This document shows, in pieces, positions 1 through 9,342 of a DNA stretch of 64,000 bases (position 1 is its first letter; each line of letters begins with the position of its first letter). A program made the translations under genes and the position numbers. The stretch is from NCBI RefSeq assembly GCF_000816495.1, contig NZ_JXBK01000001.1, forward strand, positions 2,347,642 to 2,411,641, in the 5' to 3' direction. The stretch comes from Acinetobacter harbinensis (GTDB taxonomy: Bacteria > Pseudomonadota > Gammaproteobacteria > Pseudomonadales > Moraxellaceae). The notes under the pieces are model-generated. The model had not been told where the DNA came from and did no database searches. It worked only from the letters and a program-made list of their open reading frames with translations.

Positions 1-27
1 TAGGGTCTAACATTTTCAACTTTAAGA

Positions 28-104
28 TGGCGCAGCGGACGGGACTCGAACCCGCGACCCTCGGCGTGACAGGCCGATATTCTAACCAACTGAACTACCG
101 CTGC
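28..104 (-). tRNA. tRNA-Asp (GTC), copy 1
   Basis: Read on the minus strand this 77-nt unit starts GCAGCGG and ends with an encoded CCA. It has a D-arm, an anticodon loop CUGUCAC (anticodon GUC), a paired anticodon stem UCGGC/GCCGA, a GGGUC variable region and a GCGGG-TTCGAGT T-arm. The acceptor stem GCAGCGG/CCGCTGC pairs fully. It is the last gene of a leftward tRNA operon and is identical to the copy at 353-429. Confidence 0.95.
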
Positions 105-128
105 ACTTAAAATTTTAACGTAAAGACT

Positions 129-204
129 TGGTGGGCGCTGACGGGATCGAACCGCCGACATTCTGCTTGTAAGGCAGACGCTCTACCAACTGAGCTAAGC
201 GCCC
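129..204 (-). tRNA. tRNA-Val (TAC), copy 1
   Basis: On the minus strand the 76-nt unit starts GGGCGCTTAGCTCAG, has an anticodon loop CUUACAA (anticodon UAC), a GGTTCGATCCC T-arm and an encoded ACCA end. The acceptor stem GGGCGCT/AGCGCCC pairs fully. It lies 24 nt upstream of tRNA-Asp copy 1 in the same transcript and is identical to the unit at 454-529. Confidence 0.95.
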
Positions 205-225
205 TTAAAAGGGCTATCATGTAAA

Positions 226-302
226 TGGCGCAGCGGACGGGACTCGAACCCGCATATTAAAGCGTGACAGGCCGATATTCTAACCAACTGAACTACCGCT
301 GC
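226..302 (-). tRNA. Altered tRNA-Asp (GTC) copy, possibly non-functional
   Basis: Same length (77 nt) and same 5' half, acceptor stem, anticodon GUC and T-arm as the other two tRNA-Asp copies. An 8-base block at about 254-261 (atattaaa in place of gaccctcg on the plus strand) changes the 3' side of the anticodon stem and the variable region. The stem then reads UCGGC against GCUUU: two normal pairs, one G-U and two mismatches (C-U, U-U). Because only one compact block differs, it may be a damaged pseudo-tRNA, a gene-conversion scar or an assembly error. Two intact tRNA-Asp genes flank it, so loss of this copy would be tolerated. Confidence 0.75.
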
Positions 303-352
303 ACATACATAATATTGCTATTAAAGTACAAACAATTTATTAAAAAATTAAG

Positions 353-429
353 TGGCGCAGCGGACGGGACTCGAACCCGCGACCCTCGGCGTGACAGGCC
401 GATATTCTAACCAACTGAACTACCGCTGC
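353..429 (-). tRNA. tRNA-Asp (GTC), copy 2
   Basis: Exact copy of 28-104: anticodon GUC, full acceptor and anticodon stems, encoded CCA. It sits 24 nt downstream of tRNA-Val copy 2 in the leftward operon. Confidence 0.95.
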
Positions 430-453
430 ACTTAAAATTTTAACGTAAAGACT

Positions 454-529
454 TGGTGGGCGCTGACGGGATCGAACCGCCGACATTCTGCTTGTAAGGC
501 AGACGCTCTACCAACTGAGCTAAGCGCCC
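454..529 (-). tRNA. tRNA-Val (TAC), copy 2
   Basis: Exact copy of 129-204, anticodon UAC, encoded CCA. It is the promoter-proximal gene of the leftward tRNA operon; its 5' end lies about 27 nt downstream of the -10 box at 557-562. Confidence 0.95.
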
Positions 530-556
530 TTTACGACTTCATCGTTTGTGTGGTGC

Positions 557-584
557 ATTATAGAGAATCTGTACCGCCTGTCAA
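557..584 (-). promoter_or_regulatory. Sigma-70 promoter of the tRNA operon
   Basis: On the minus strand TTGACA (584-579) and TATAAT (562-557) are both perfect consensus hexamers, separated by 16 bp. The -10 box is immediately followed by GCACCACACAAACG, and tRNA-Val begins about 27 nt further on. This fits a strong constitutive stable-RNA promoter. The remaining bases from 585 to 831 are AT-rich and show no gene that I can support. Confidence 0.85.
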
Positions 585-831
585 ACGCTTTTCGGTCTGT
601 TTTGGTTTTTTTACATCTGAGTGCTTAAAAAATAGGTCATTCGCTATAAAAACAAACAATTTCGGCCACTTATTAAGCATTTTGAGTGAAAATTTTAGAA
701 TTGAGTAGCAACGTTTTTAATCAAATGAACGCAACTTTCTGATCAAAGTGGCATCTTTACACATTTAATGCATTTTTATAAAAATTTTAATTCATCTAAA
801 GCACGGCCTGTAACACTCAATTAGCATTCTT

Positions 832-1338
832 TTAGTCTTCTGCTAAAGGCTGTGCTGAAATAAACACCAAAGCATCTTCATCAATCAACTCAAATAACTC
901 GATTACATCTTGATTGCGCATACGAATACAGCCATGCGACTGAGGAATACCCATCGGTTCGGTATCCGGTGTGCCGTGAATATAAATATAACGCTGAAAA
1001 GTATCGCAGCCTGCACCCTGATTTATATTTTCTTCCAAACCACTGAGCCATAAAATGCGCGATAAAATCCAATCTCGTTCAGGATATTTTTCCGCCAAAG
1101 TAGAACTATAAATTTCACCGGTCGCTTGACGGGCAATAAAAACCGTATTTTTTGCTGCACTATGACCAAACTTAAATGCAATTTTATGCCAACCGCGCGG
1201 GGTCTTGCCGGAGTTTTCTTGCTCGCCAATGCCATTTTTACCTGAAGAGATGGCATAGCTTTTTTGATGCTGCGGCAAGATTAAGGTTTGTGTCGCCAAA
1301 TCAATTAAGATCTGTGCTTGTGCTAAAAAATAAGACAT
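832..1338 (-). CDS. elsL: YkuD-family L,D-carboxypeptidase/transpeptidase, ElsL-like
   Basis: A 168-residue protein consisting almost entirely of a YkuD domain, with the catalytic signature HGTPD (about residue 124) followed by SHGCIRM (about residue 138) that supplies the nucleophilic cysteine. There is no signal peptide or membrane segment at the N-terminus, unlike periplasmic L,D-transpeptidases. In Acinetobacter the short cytoplasmic YkuD enzyme ElsL (earlier called LdtK) removes the terminal D-Ala from recycled tetrapeptides, replacing LdcA. Size and absence of an export signal match ElsL, so that is the favoured call; an ordinary L,D-transpeptidase is the alternative. It starts 4 bp after the stop of the DUF454 gene, so the two are probably co-transcribed. 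Confidence 0.75.
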   Translation of the reverse strand: MSYFLAQAQILIDLATQTLILPQHQKSYAISSGKNGIGEQENSGKTPRGWHKIAFKFGHSAAKNTVFIARQATGEIYSSTLAEKYPERDWILSRILWLSGLEENINQGAGCDTFQRYIYIHGTPDTEPMGIPQSHGCIRMRNQDVIELFELIDEDALVFISAQPLAED

Positions 1339-1342
1339 CTTT

Positions 1343-1726
1343 TTACTCTATTTTTTGATCTGTAGCAGAGACGGATTCTGGACGCAGCCACAACCAAATT
1401 GCCACGCTTAACATGGTGACATCGGTAAAAATTTTCACCCAAAGCGGTGCTGTGGTAAATAACATTAAGATAGCACTCATCGACATCATCACACTGGCCA
1501 ACCATTTGGCCTTGCGCGGTACGGTACCGTTAGCCCGCCATGCTCTTAAGGTTGCACCATATTTAGGATGACTCAGTAACCATGCATCCATTTGTGGCCA
1601 ACCTTTGGAGGCAGACCATGCCGCGAGAATAAGAAAGACTGTTGTTGGCATACCCGGTAAAAGCGCTCCGATAAAGCCGAGGATGATAAAAATCACCACC
1701 AAACTTCGCCAAAACAACGTTCTCAT
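1343..1726 (-). CDS. DUF454 (YbaN-like) inner membrane protein
   Basis: About 127 residues from the ATG at 1726. This start has a GGA about 8 nt upstream and aligns with the N-terminus of E. coli YbaN; an upstream ATG at 1774 would add 16 residues. The family pattern is visible: a first hydrophobic segment with LGFIGALLPGMPTTVF, then AAW and an amphipathic stretch with AWLLSHPKYG, and a hydrophobic hairpin near the C-terminus before a charged tail. It is predicted to sit in the inner membrane; the family has no established function. It lies immediately upstream of elsL on the same strand. Confidence 0.8.
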   Translation of the reverse strand: MRTLFWRSLVVIFIILGFIGALLPGMPTTVFLILAAWSASKGWPQMDAWLLSHPKYGATLRAWRANGTVPRKAKWLASVMMSMSAILMLFTTAPLWVKIFTDVTMLSVAIWLWLRPESVSATDQKIE

Positions 1727-1821
1727 AGCACTGTTCCACACACATAATTGCGGTAGTATAAAGCGTTTTTGCATTTTATCCGTGCTAATTCTGCACTTTC
1801 TAATCAGCGCCAGGTATTTTT

Positions 1822-2721
1822 ATGTTTGCTTTAAATCAAGCGCCAACTCTTGATGAGCCTTGGCTACAGTTTAAAAATTTACAGGTCAGACAACTGGCGT
1901 TTTGCCTGAGCAGTCCCAATATTTTACAGTCGATTCCCTCAGAACTGCGTTTTAAGCAACATACTTTTCAATTACACAGCCAGCATACATGGGCCATCCA
2001 TTTTAAAAATTACCATGCGCGACTGTTGTATTTAGATCAGCATCCGCAAGAATTAGAACTATTTTTACGGCGCCTTAAAAGTACGCGCTTAGGTTTACGC
2101 TTTGAGATGTTTATCTGGTTTTGGTTACTCGATCAGGCCTATCATCCCTATCAAGTCTTGGGACATAGCATTCAAAAAATAGTCGCACGACAAACCATCG
2201 GTGAATTAGACTTTTTACTCCTGAATCACGAAAACAACCAAGTAGAGCATTGGGAAGTGGCTTTAAAATACTACTTAGCCGAAACCGATTACACTTTGCC
2301 ATGTTGGTATGGTTTAAATCGCAGCGATCAATTAATTCGAAAATTAAATCACTTTAGCCAACAGCAATTCCAATTTGATGAAGCGCTGGAGCAGACGATT
2401 GAGCAACGCTTTGTGGTGCTAAAAGGTCAGCTCTACCTTCCGCTACAACATCGCCTACGCCCCTTGCCAGATTGGGTCAATCAAGAGCGACGTTTGGGCT
2501 ATTGGGGTAGCACTATTCCTGCCAATCATGCGCAGTTTTATCGTTTGCACCGCCAAGAGTGGATTTGCCCCGCTTACACCCCCACCAGTCAGCCTGCACA
2601 TTGGTGGATCAACGGGTTATATCGACAATACGATCAACCCAATTATTATATGTTTAGAAATTCGGCGCTGCTTTTACAAGACTTTAAAAGTCAGATTGAT
2701 CAGAAAAGTCTATCTCTATAA
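1822..2721 (+). CDS. DUF1853 family protein
   Basis: A 299-residue cytoplasmic protein with no signal peptide. It resembles the DUF1853 family: an LRLGLRFE-like central core (RLGLRFEMFIWFWL about residue 89), a conserved acidic/nuclease-like stretch IGELDFLLLN followed by VEHWEVALKYYL (about residues 127-153), and many Trp/Tyr residues towards the C-terminus. The arrangement GELDF...E-x-K is reminiscent of PD-(D/E)XK nuclease cores, but that is inference and no activity is known to me. It is transcribed divergently from the DUF454-elsL pair; the start codons are about 95 bp apart. Confidence 0.75.
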   Translation: MFALNQAPTLDEPWLQFKNLQVRQLAFCLSSPNILQSIPSELRFKQHTFQLHSQHTWAIHFKNYHARLLYLDQHPQELELFLRRLKSTRLGLRFEMFIWFWLLDQAYHPYQVLGHSIQKIVARQTIGELDFLLLNHENNQVEHWEVALKYYLAETDYTLPCWYGLNRSDQLIRKLNHFSQQQFQFDEALEQTIEQRFVVLKGQLYLPLQHRLRPLPDWVNQERRLGYWGSTIPANHAQFYRLHRQEWICPAYTPTSQPAHWWINGLYRQYDQPNYYMFRNSALLLQDFKSQIDQKSLSL

Positions 2722-2824
2722 CAATTGATTACTTTTCTACCATCAAAGACTCGTATTTTTTATAGTCTCAATTAATTAATCTGAATACACATCAAAATAA
2801 TGACTTAATGCACTGGAGATGATG

Positions 2825-2965
2825 ATGAAAAAGATTCTAGCGACTTCCCTGATTATGGCGTTTGTTTTAACCGGTTGTAATACGTTTAAAGGTATGGGTA
2901 AAGATGTATCAAAAGCAGGAGATGCCGTAACGCATACTGCTGAGAAAACTGAACATAAAATGTAA
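2825..2965 (+). CDS. Entericidin-like small lipoprotein
   Basis: A 46-residue ORF starting MKKILATSLIMAF and containing the lipobox VLTGC, so Cys18 should be the lipidated residue. The mature part (NTFKGMGKDVSKAGDAV) has the G-K-D-[VI]-x-K-x-G motif of the entericidin A/B family. Three ATG codons run in tandem (2819-2827); a GGAG at 2815-2818 favours the third. It is followed 19 bp later by a strong terminator. Role inferred: small outer-membrane-associated lipoprotein of unknown function in Acinetobacter. Confidence 0.85.
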   Translation: MKKILATSLIMAFVLTGCNTFKGMGKDVSKAGDAVTHTAEKTEHKM

Positions 2966-2983
2966 TTTAACAACTGACATATA

Positions 2984-4214
<1,231 letters not shown>

Positions 4215-4231
4215 ATTTATTTAGCCTCATC

Positions 4232-4262
4232 AAAAAAGGAACTCAATGGAGTTCCTTTTTTA
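4232..4262. terminator. Bidirectional terminator between dapE and chpC
   Basis: GGAACTC (4238-4244) pairs with GAGTTCC (4249-4255) around a short loop, flanked by a run of A on the left and T on the right, so it can stop both the rightward dapE transcript and the leftward pil-chp transcript. Confidence 0.85.
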
Positions 4263-4293
4263 TTTGCAACAGATCGGTAATCTAACTACTCAA

Positions 4294-4752
4294 TTACAGC
4301 CCTAAAGTGCTCTGAATTTCTGTCAAATTGGGGATATGAAAAATCTGATCGGCCATACGCACGTATTGAAAAATTGTAGCGTCACTCGCATCACGTTCTT
4401 CATCCACAATTTCAGAAATACGCAAACGAATGGTTTTCGGCATTTCATTACACATCAAGGCAAAACGTTGATTTACTTCATCACCCTCAATTACCAAGGC
4501 AACACCTGCATTTTCGGCAGGATTATTGACCGCATGCACCGGCAATTTCACTTCATGCCATTCGACATACGGCACATGCGTTGGGCTGTTTAATGCTGAC
4601 AAAACAATATTTTGCGGCAATAACATCGGCTCTTTACCATAGCAGTCAATAATATAAGCATCGATAAAACCAGTCGATACGGTAATCAGGTGATGTAATT
4701 CTTGTTGACTCAGCTTATCAATTGCAGAGCTTGAAACATTATTTTTGCTCAT
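4294..4752 (-). CDS. chpC: CheW-like adaptor of the Pil-Chp system (ChpC-like)
   Basis: A 152-residue protein with a degenerate CheW fold: strand pattern ITVSTGFIDAYII, LLPQNIV, VPYVEWHEVKLPVHAV and VALVIEGD-x-RFALMCNEMP, as in CheW-like adaptor domains. It begins 4 bp downstream of the chpA stop, so it is the distal gene of the pilG-pilH-pilI-pilJ-chpA operon. By position and similarity it corresponds to Pseudomonas ChpC, thought to link an additional receptor or signal to the ChpA kinase. The symbol is by synteny; the protein itself is divergent. ChpB- and PilK-like methylesterase/methyltransferase genes are absent from this cluster. Confidence 0.75.
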   Translation of the reverse strand: MSKNNVSSSAIDKLSQQELHHLITVSTGFIDAYIIDCYGKEPMLLPQNIVLSALNSPTHVPYVEWHEVKLPVHAVNNPAENAGVALVIEGDEVNQRFALMCNEMPKTIRLRISEIVDEERDASDATIFQYVRMADQIFHIPNLTEIQSTLGL

Positions 4753-4756
4753 TTGG

Positions 4757-7700
4757 TTACCCCATGCTGGTCTCTAATAAATTTTCAACATTGCTTAGCA
4801 ACTCTGCTTCTTGGAATGGTTTACCCATGTAATGCGTCACACCCAAGCTAAAGGCACGTTCACGATGCTTTTCACCAGTTCTTGAGGTGATCATAATGAT
4901 CGGTAAATCTTGATGCACATCATGATGACGCACCAAGTTGGTCACTTCAAAGCCATCCATGCGCGGCATTTCAATGTCCAGCAACATTAAATCAGGTTTA
5001 ACATTTTCCAGCTGCTCCATCGCATCTACGCCATCTTTGGCCGTGACAACATCATAACCTTGACGCTCAAGTAAGCGCGAGGTTACTTTTCGTACGGTCA
5101 CCGAGTCATCGACAATCATAATTAAACGACGAGTATCGTTTTGACGCTGTGAGTCTCGATGCTCTGTAGTGTTCTTGATACGCTGACTGGTTTGAATTTG
5201 ACGCGCAATATTTTGCCCATCTAAAATCAAACACACTTGACCATCCCCTAAAATGGTCGCACCGGCAACCGCACCAATCGATGTGAATTGCTGGCCAATC
5301 GGTTTCACCACAATTTGCGCACGCGAACCAATCAACTGATCCACCAGCAAAGCAATGGTTTGACCGCTGTTGCCTTTAATTAACAATACCGGTAAAGAAT
5401 GCGCGACATTGGTTAAACGTGGTAACGCTTGGTCAGCCACAAATTCGGACAAATAGCGTAACTTATAAGAAGTATTGTCAATTTTAAACAAGTCGCTCTT
5501 GCTATTGAAATACTCTTCTAAGGCTGCTGGTGCAATTCGTACAATACGTTCAATTTGAGCCAATGAAATTGCAAATTGTTGATCGCCTGCTTTCACCATC
5601 AAGGCATCACTGACCGCAACCGTAGTCGGTACGCGAATGGTAAATGTCGTGCCTTGACCTAATGTTGAATCAACTGAAACATGACCGCCCAATGCTTTAA
5701 TTTCACTTTGTACCACGTCTAAACCGACACCACGACCAGAAATCTGTGTTACTTCTTTGGCGGTACTAAAACCCGGATGGAAAATTAATTGTAAAATTTC
5801 CTGCGGCTCAAGCTGTTGTTCAGCTTTAATCAAGCCCAGATGCAGACCTTTTTCTTTAATCTTGGCCGCATCAATCCCTTTACCATCATCACTAAACGAC
5901 ACCAATACGTCGGTTCCTTGACGACTAATATTCAATTCAATATGGCCCACATCTGCTTTTTTCGCTTGCAGGCGCTGTTCCGTGTCTTCAATACCATGGT
6001 CAATCGCGTTACGCAGCATATGCTCAAACGGAGTCACCAAACGCTCAAGAATGGTCCGGTCCAACTCACCTTCTGTATTGTTAACAATCAGTTCAGTCGG
6101 ACGATTTAACGTCGATGCAGTTTGACGCACAATCCGTTGCAAACGTGGCAACAGCCGTGAGAACGGCACAAGGCGTGTGCGCATGAGACTTTCTTGAATT
6201 TCAGCCTGAATACGCGATTGCTGTAAAAGCAAGCCTTCAGCATCGCGAATTTTTTCTGACAAGGTGGTTTTAAAATCCACCAAATCTGATGCAGATTCTG
6301 CTAAAGATTTTGACAATTGGTTAATGGATGAGTATTGATCCATCTCCAATGGGTCAAAATCGGCATAACGGGCTTTTTCCGAACCATGCTTGGCAATAAT
6401 TTGTGACTCTAACTCACCATCCATTCGACGCAATTGATCCGCCAAACGCTTCATGGCCAATTCCATATCGTTTAACGTTGCCCCAAATTGGCTTAAACCC
6501 ATTTCAATACGCGAGCGCGTAATAGAATTTTCACCCGACAGATCGATCATTTTCTCGACCAAGTCGGCAGAGATACGAATCATCTCGTTGCTGTTGTCGT
6601 GTTGTGAACTTAAGCCCCACTCACCCAACATCGCCGGTGGCTCAGTACCATCGCCTTCAATAAACTCAAAGGTTTTGGTAATCGCCAAGGTATTGGCTTC
6701 TGCCACACGATTAGGCAATTGTGCCGTACTATTTACAAACTCAATCGACTCTAGACTTAATCGTAGACTGTCAAAATTACTATAATCGCTTGCAAATATG
6801 GCGTGTTTTAACCACGTAAAGGTACTTTGTAGCAACAAGTCATAGACGTTTGAATTGAAATGATGAATTGCAAATTGTTCAAAAATAGTTTCAAGTTGAT
6901 AAGAAATCACCGCAACCGATTCATTTTCAACCATACGCGCACCGCCTTTTAGACTGTGGGCTGCACGTTGTAATTGAAGCAAAATACTCCGGTCGCTTCG
7001 TTGCTCGAACCACTGCTTTAACAATGCGGCAGTGGTGTCTAAAATTTCTTGTGCTTCTTCTAAGAAAGCTTCTAAGGCAATTAAACGAATACTGTCTTCT
7101 GGCTCTTCAGATTCAACTGCTGTTACAACTATAGCATCCTGCGCTAGGCTGCTCTGCGTTGCAACTTGTTCTTCCACAGCAACGGCTGCTTCTTCAAGCG
7201 GCGCGATTGTAACGTCAATTGCAGTGCTTAAGTTCGCTACGGCACTCTGGCTTAAGCGACCTTGTGCAATCTGTTCAATATCATGCAAAATCGCAATCGA
7301 TTCGGTTGCAGGATAGTCAATTTGTTGCTCACGAATAATTTGAATTCGATCGGCAACGTCATCTTGCACCAAACGTATAATACTGACCAGCTGTGGACTC
7401 ACCTTAATTTGCTGACGAATCACCCGCTCATAAATCGATTCTAATTCATGCGAAATTAAACCAATATGTGGTGCCTGAATCATATTTGCACCACCTTTTA
7501 AGGTGTGTAAATATCGCATTAAATTATTCAGTGAAGTGGTGCTGTTTTGATCTTTGGCCCACGTATTAAGGTCTTGGTCAATACCGACCAATAATTCCTC
7601 AGCTTCTTCTAAGAAGATCTCCAGCAAATCGATATCAAATTCACGATTAACCTCTGCGGAGTGCATTTGCGCACGATCGGCACGTATTCTTTGTGAGATA

Positions 7701-9169
7701 TCCGCTAAATCGACTGTCGGCGCTGCGACTGTCGGTACAGTAACTGTTGTTGAAGCAGCTACAGCAGCTGTTGCGACTGCAGCTGGCACAGCCGCTACAT
7801 CAAGCTGTTGCAGGTCTTGCTGAACAAAGGCAGATAGATCATTCAATACGCCTTGAACATCGGCTGTTAAGATGACACGCTGACCTGCGGCCAAGGTATC
7901 AAATAAATGAATAAACTCTTGATGTGCCTGTCCAAACAACTCATAAGCATAGTCAATATTGAGCAGTTCTGGCTGTAAAACAAGCGCTTGATAACTTGAT
8001 TTTAATTCTGTTGTAAACTGATGAATACCAGCAGCAGCACGATTATCCGTATGATCCAATAATTGTTGAGCTTGCTCACTTAAGGCATCAATATACTGTG
8101 GATATTCAGCTTTAGCGCGTTTCTCAAACTCAAATTCAGCATCTAACAGCAAATCAATGTTTAATGCGATCAGTTTCGAAACCAGACCTTGCGGATTAAC
8201 ATCTTCATCAATGGTCGTGGCAGCAAAACCATAGTTACTCCACGCACTATTAAAGGTGGCGTAAATAACATCTAATTTTTGCGTATCGCCTTGTCTTAAG
8301 GTATGCAAATAGTCGCGCACAAACTCAGCATACTGTGTTAGCAATGCTGTTTGATTTGAGCTAGAGACAATCTCATCTTGCAGCAAGGTCTTAAACAGAT
8401 GCTCTACTTTGGTACTGGCTTCAAAAATTTGATCGATTTGCGCCATCGATGAGCTGCCGCGCAAGGTATGCAAGGCGCGAATAAGGCCGTTATAATCTTG
8501 ACCTTGTTGTTGACCCTGAGCCAAAAAGCGATCAATGGTGGCCAAATGATCTTCAGCTTCTTCAATAAAGATCGCAACCGTTTCTTGGATATAATTATTA
8601 TCTTCTTGTTCTAAAATATGGGCATCAGCTACAGGCTGATCTTGCAGCTCTAAACCAGTGATACCCTCTTCAGTGGTCAAGCAAGTTGCAAGCTGAAGTA
8701 AATCTTCTAATGCAGGTTCTAGACTTAGGTTCTGCTGGATTTGTTGTCCCAATAAAACCAAAGGACGTAAATCGATTTCAGCCAGCTGAACCGTTTTAAA
8801 AATGGGATACAATTTATATTGATAGATATTAAATACAGTTTGAGCAAAACGTTGAACCGTTGTATCTAAAGGCACTGAACCCGAGATCACACGATTTAAA
8901 GTGTCTTCAACTGCCCATGCCAACTCACCGGAAGATTTTGCCCCCACCATGCGTCCAGAGCCTTTAAGCGTATGGAAATGGCGGCGAATATTGGTCAGAA
9001 TCTCTTGGTCATGCGGAGTTTGAGACCAAGCAGGCAATAACGTACTTAATTCAACAAAGATCTCTTCTAGTTCTTCAACAAAAATTTCTAAAATTTCTGC
9101 ATCTTGATCAAGATAACTATCTTCAGGAAGCGTAGTCGTTTCAACTAAATTTTTTAATATTTCTTTCAT
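4757..9169 (-). CDS. chpA: ChpA (PilL) hybrid chemosensory histidine kinase
   Basis: A 1470-residue CheA-type kinase for type IV pilus control. Four Hpt-like domains are visible, with candidate phosphohistidines at about His66 (HFHTLKGSGRM), His234 (LHTLRGSSSM), His555 (LHTLKGGANM) and His738 (AHSLKGGARM). An Ala/Val/Thr-rich linker lies near 460-490. The kinase core follows, with an N box (LRNAIDHG), G1 (DDGKGID) and G2 (GRGVGLD), then a CheW-like regulatory domain and a C-terminal receiver with IVDDS and phosphoacceptor Asp1398 (LLDIEMPRMDG). It should phosphorylate PilG, PilH and its own receiver. Pseudomonas ChpA has more Hpt/Xpt domains and is longer. It is separated from pilJ by 173 bp containing a hairpin. 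Confidence 0.95.
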   Translation of the reverse strand: MKEILKNLVETTTLPEDSYLDQDAEILEIFVEELEEIFVELSTLLPAWSQTPHDQEILTNIRRHFHTLKGSGRMVGAKSSGELAWAVEDTLNRVISGSVPLDTTVQRFAQTVFNIYQYKLYPIFKTVQLAEIDLRPLVLLGQQIQQNLSLEPALEDLLQLATCLTTEEGITGLELQDQPVADAHILEQEDNNYIQETVAIFIEEAEDHLATIDRFLAQGQQQGQDYNGLIRALHTLRGSSSMAQIDQIFEASTKVEHLFKTLLQDEIVSSSNQTALLTQYAEFVRDYLHTLRQGDTQKLDVIYATFNSAWSNYGFAATTIDEDVNPQGLVSKLIALNIDLLLDAEFEFEKRAKAEYPQYIDALSEQAQQLLDHTDNRAAAGIHQFTTELKSSYQALVLQPELLNIDYAYELFGQAHQEFIHLFDTLAAGQRVILTADVQGVLNDLSAFVQQDLQQLDVAAVPAAVATAAVAASTTVTVPTVAAPTVDLADISQRIRADRAQMHSAEVNREFDIDLLEIFLEEAEELLVGIDQDLNTWAKDQNSTTSLNNLMRYLHTLKGGANMIQAPHIGLISHELESIYERVIRQQIKVSPQLVSIIRLVQDDVADRIQIIREQQIDYPATESIAILHDIEQIAQGRLSQSAVANLSTAIDVTIAPLEEAAVAVEEQVATQSSLAQDAIVVTAVESEEPEDSIRLIALEAFLEEAQEILDTTAALLKQWFEQRSDRSILLQLQRAAHSLKGGARMVENESVAVISYQLETIFEQFAIHHFNSNVYDLLLQSTFTWLKHAIFASDYSNFDSLRLSLESIEFVNSTAQLPNRVAEANTLAITKTFEFIEGDGTEPPAMLGEWGLSSQHDNSNEMIRISADLVEKMIDLSGENSITRSRIEMGLSQFGATLNDMELAMKRLADQLRRMDGELESQIIAKHGSEKARYADFDPLEMDQYSSINQLSKSLAESASDLVDFKTTLSEKIRDAEGLLLQQSRIQAEIQESLMRTRLVPFSRLLPRLQRIVRQTASTLNRPTELIVNNTEGELDRTILERLVTPFEHMLRNAIDHGIEDTEQRLQAKKADVGHIELNISRQGTDVLVSFSDDGKGIDAAKIKEKGLHLGLIKAEQQLEPQEILQLIFHPGFSTAKEVTQISGRGVGLDVVQSEIKALGGHVSVDSTLGQGTTFTIRVPTTVAVSDALMVKAGDQQFAISLAQIERIVRIAPAALEEYFNSKSDLFKIDNTSYKLRYLSEFVADQALPRLTNVAHSLPVLLIKGNSGQTIALLVDQLIGSRAQIVVKPIGQQFTSIGAVAGATILGDGQVCLILDGQNIARQIQTSQRIKNTTEHRDSQRQNDTRRLIMIVDDSVTVRKVTSRLLERQGYDVVTAKDGVDAMEQLENVKPDLMLLDIEMPRMDGFEVTNLVRHHDVHQDLPIIMITSRTGEKHRERAFSLGVTHYMGKPFQEAELLSNVENLLETSMG

Positions 9170-9291
9170 AGCTTAGGCTTCTTACGTTTATCTGCCACCA
9201 AGAAGGGCGCTCAAACTTAATTGTCACCATCACGCGAAACCTAACTTTGAAAGTTAAGTTCATCTGGTCGATACTTATCTATAATTTATAA

Positions 9292-9319
9292 GCGAACCTT
9301 ACCCTAAAGTAAGGCTCGC
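9292..9319 (-). terminator. Hairpin between pilJ and chpA
   Basis: An 11-bp inverted repeat (9292-9302 with 9309-9319, one G-U pair) in the 173-bp pilJ-chpA gap. On the minus strand it is followed by TTATAAATTATAG rather than a clean T run, so it is more likely a partial terminator or a processing/attenuation element that sets the pilJ:chpA ratio than a full stop. Function inferred. Confidence 0.5.
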
Positions 9320-9342
9320 CTCTCGACAGCGCGAAGCTTACC

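Larger units (their letters stand above)
28..531 (-). repeat. Exact duplication of a tRNA-Val/tRNA-Asp unit
   Basis: Positions 28-206 and 353-531 match base for base, including the 24-nt spacer between the two tRNAs. The copies are offset by 325 bp. Between them lies a single altered tRNA-Asp (226-302) with unrelated flanks. The perfect identity of the non-coding spacer points to a recent duplication or ongoing gene conversion. Confidence 0.9.

Noticed and set aside
7032-7823. Plus-strand frames inside chpA rich in Ser/Ala/Thr
   Set aside because: Shadows of the Ala/Val/Gln-rich linker of chpA on the opposite strand.
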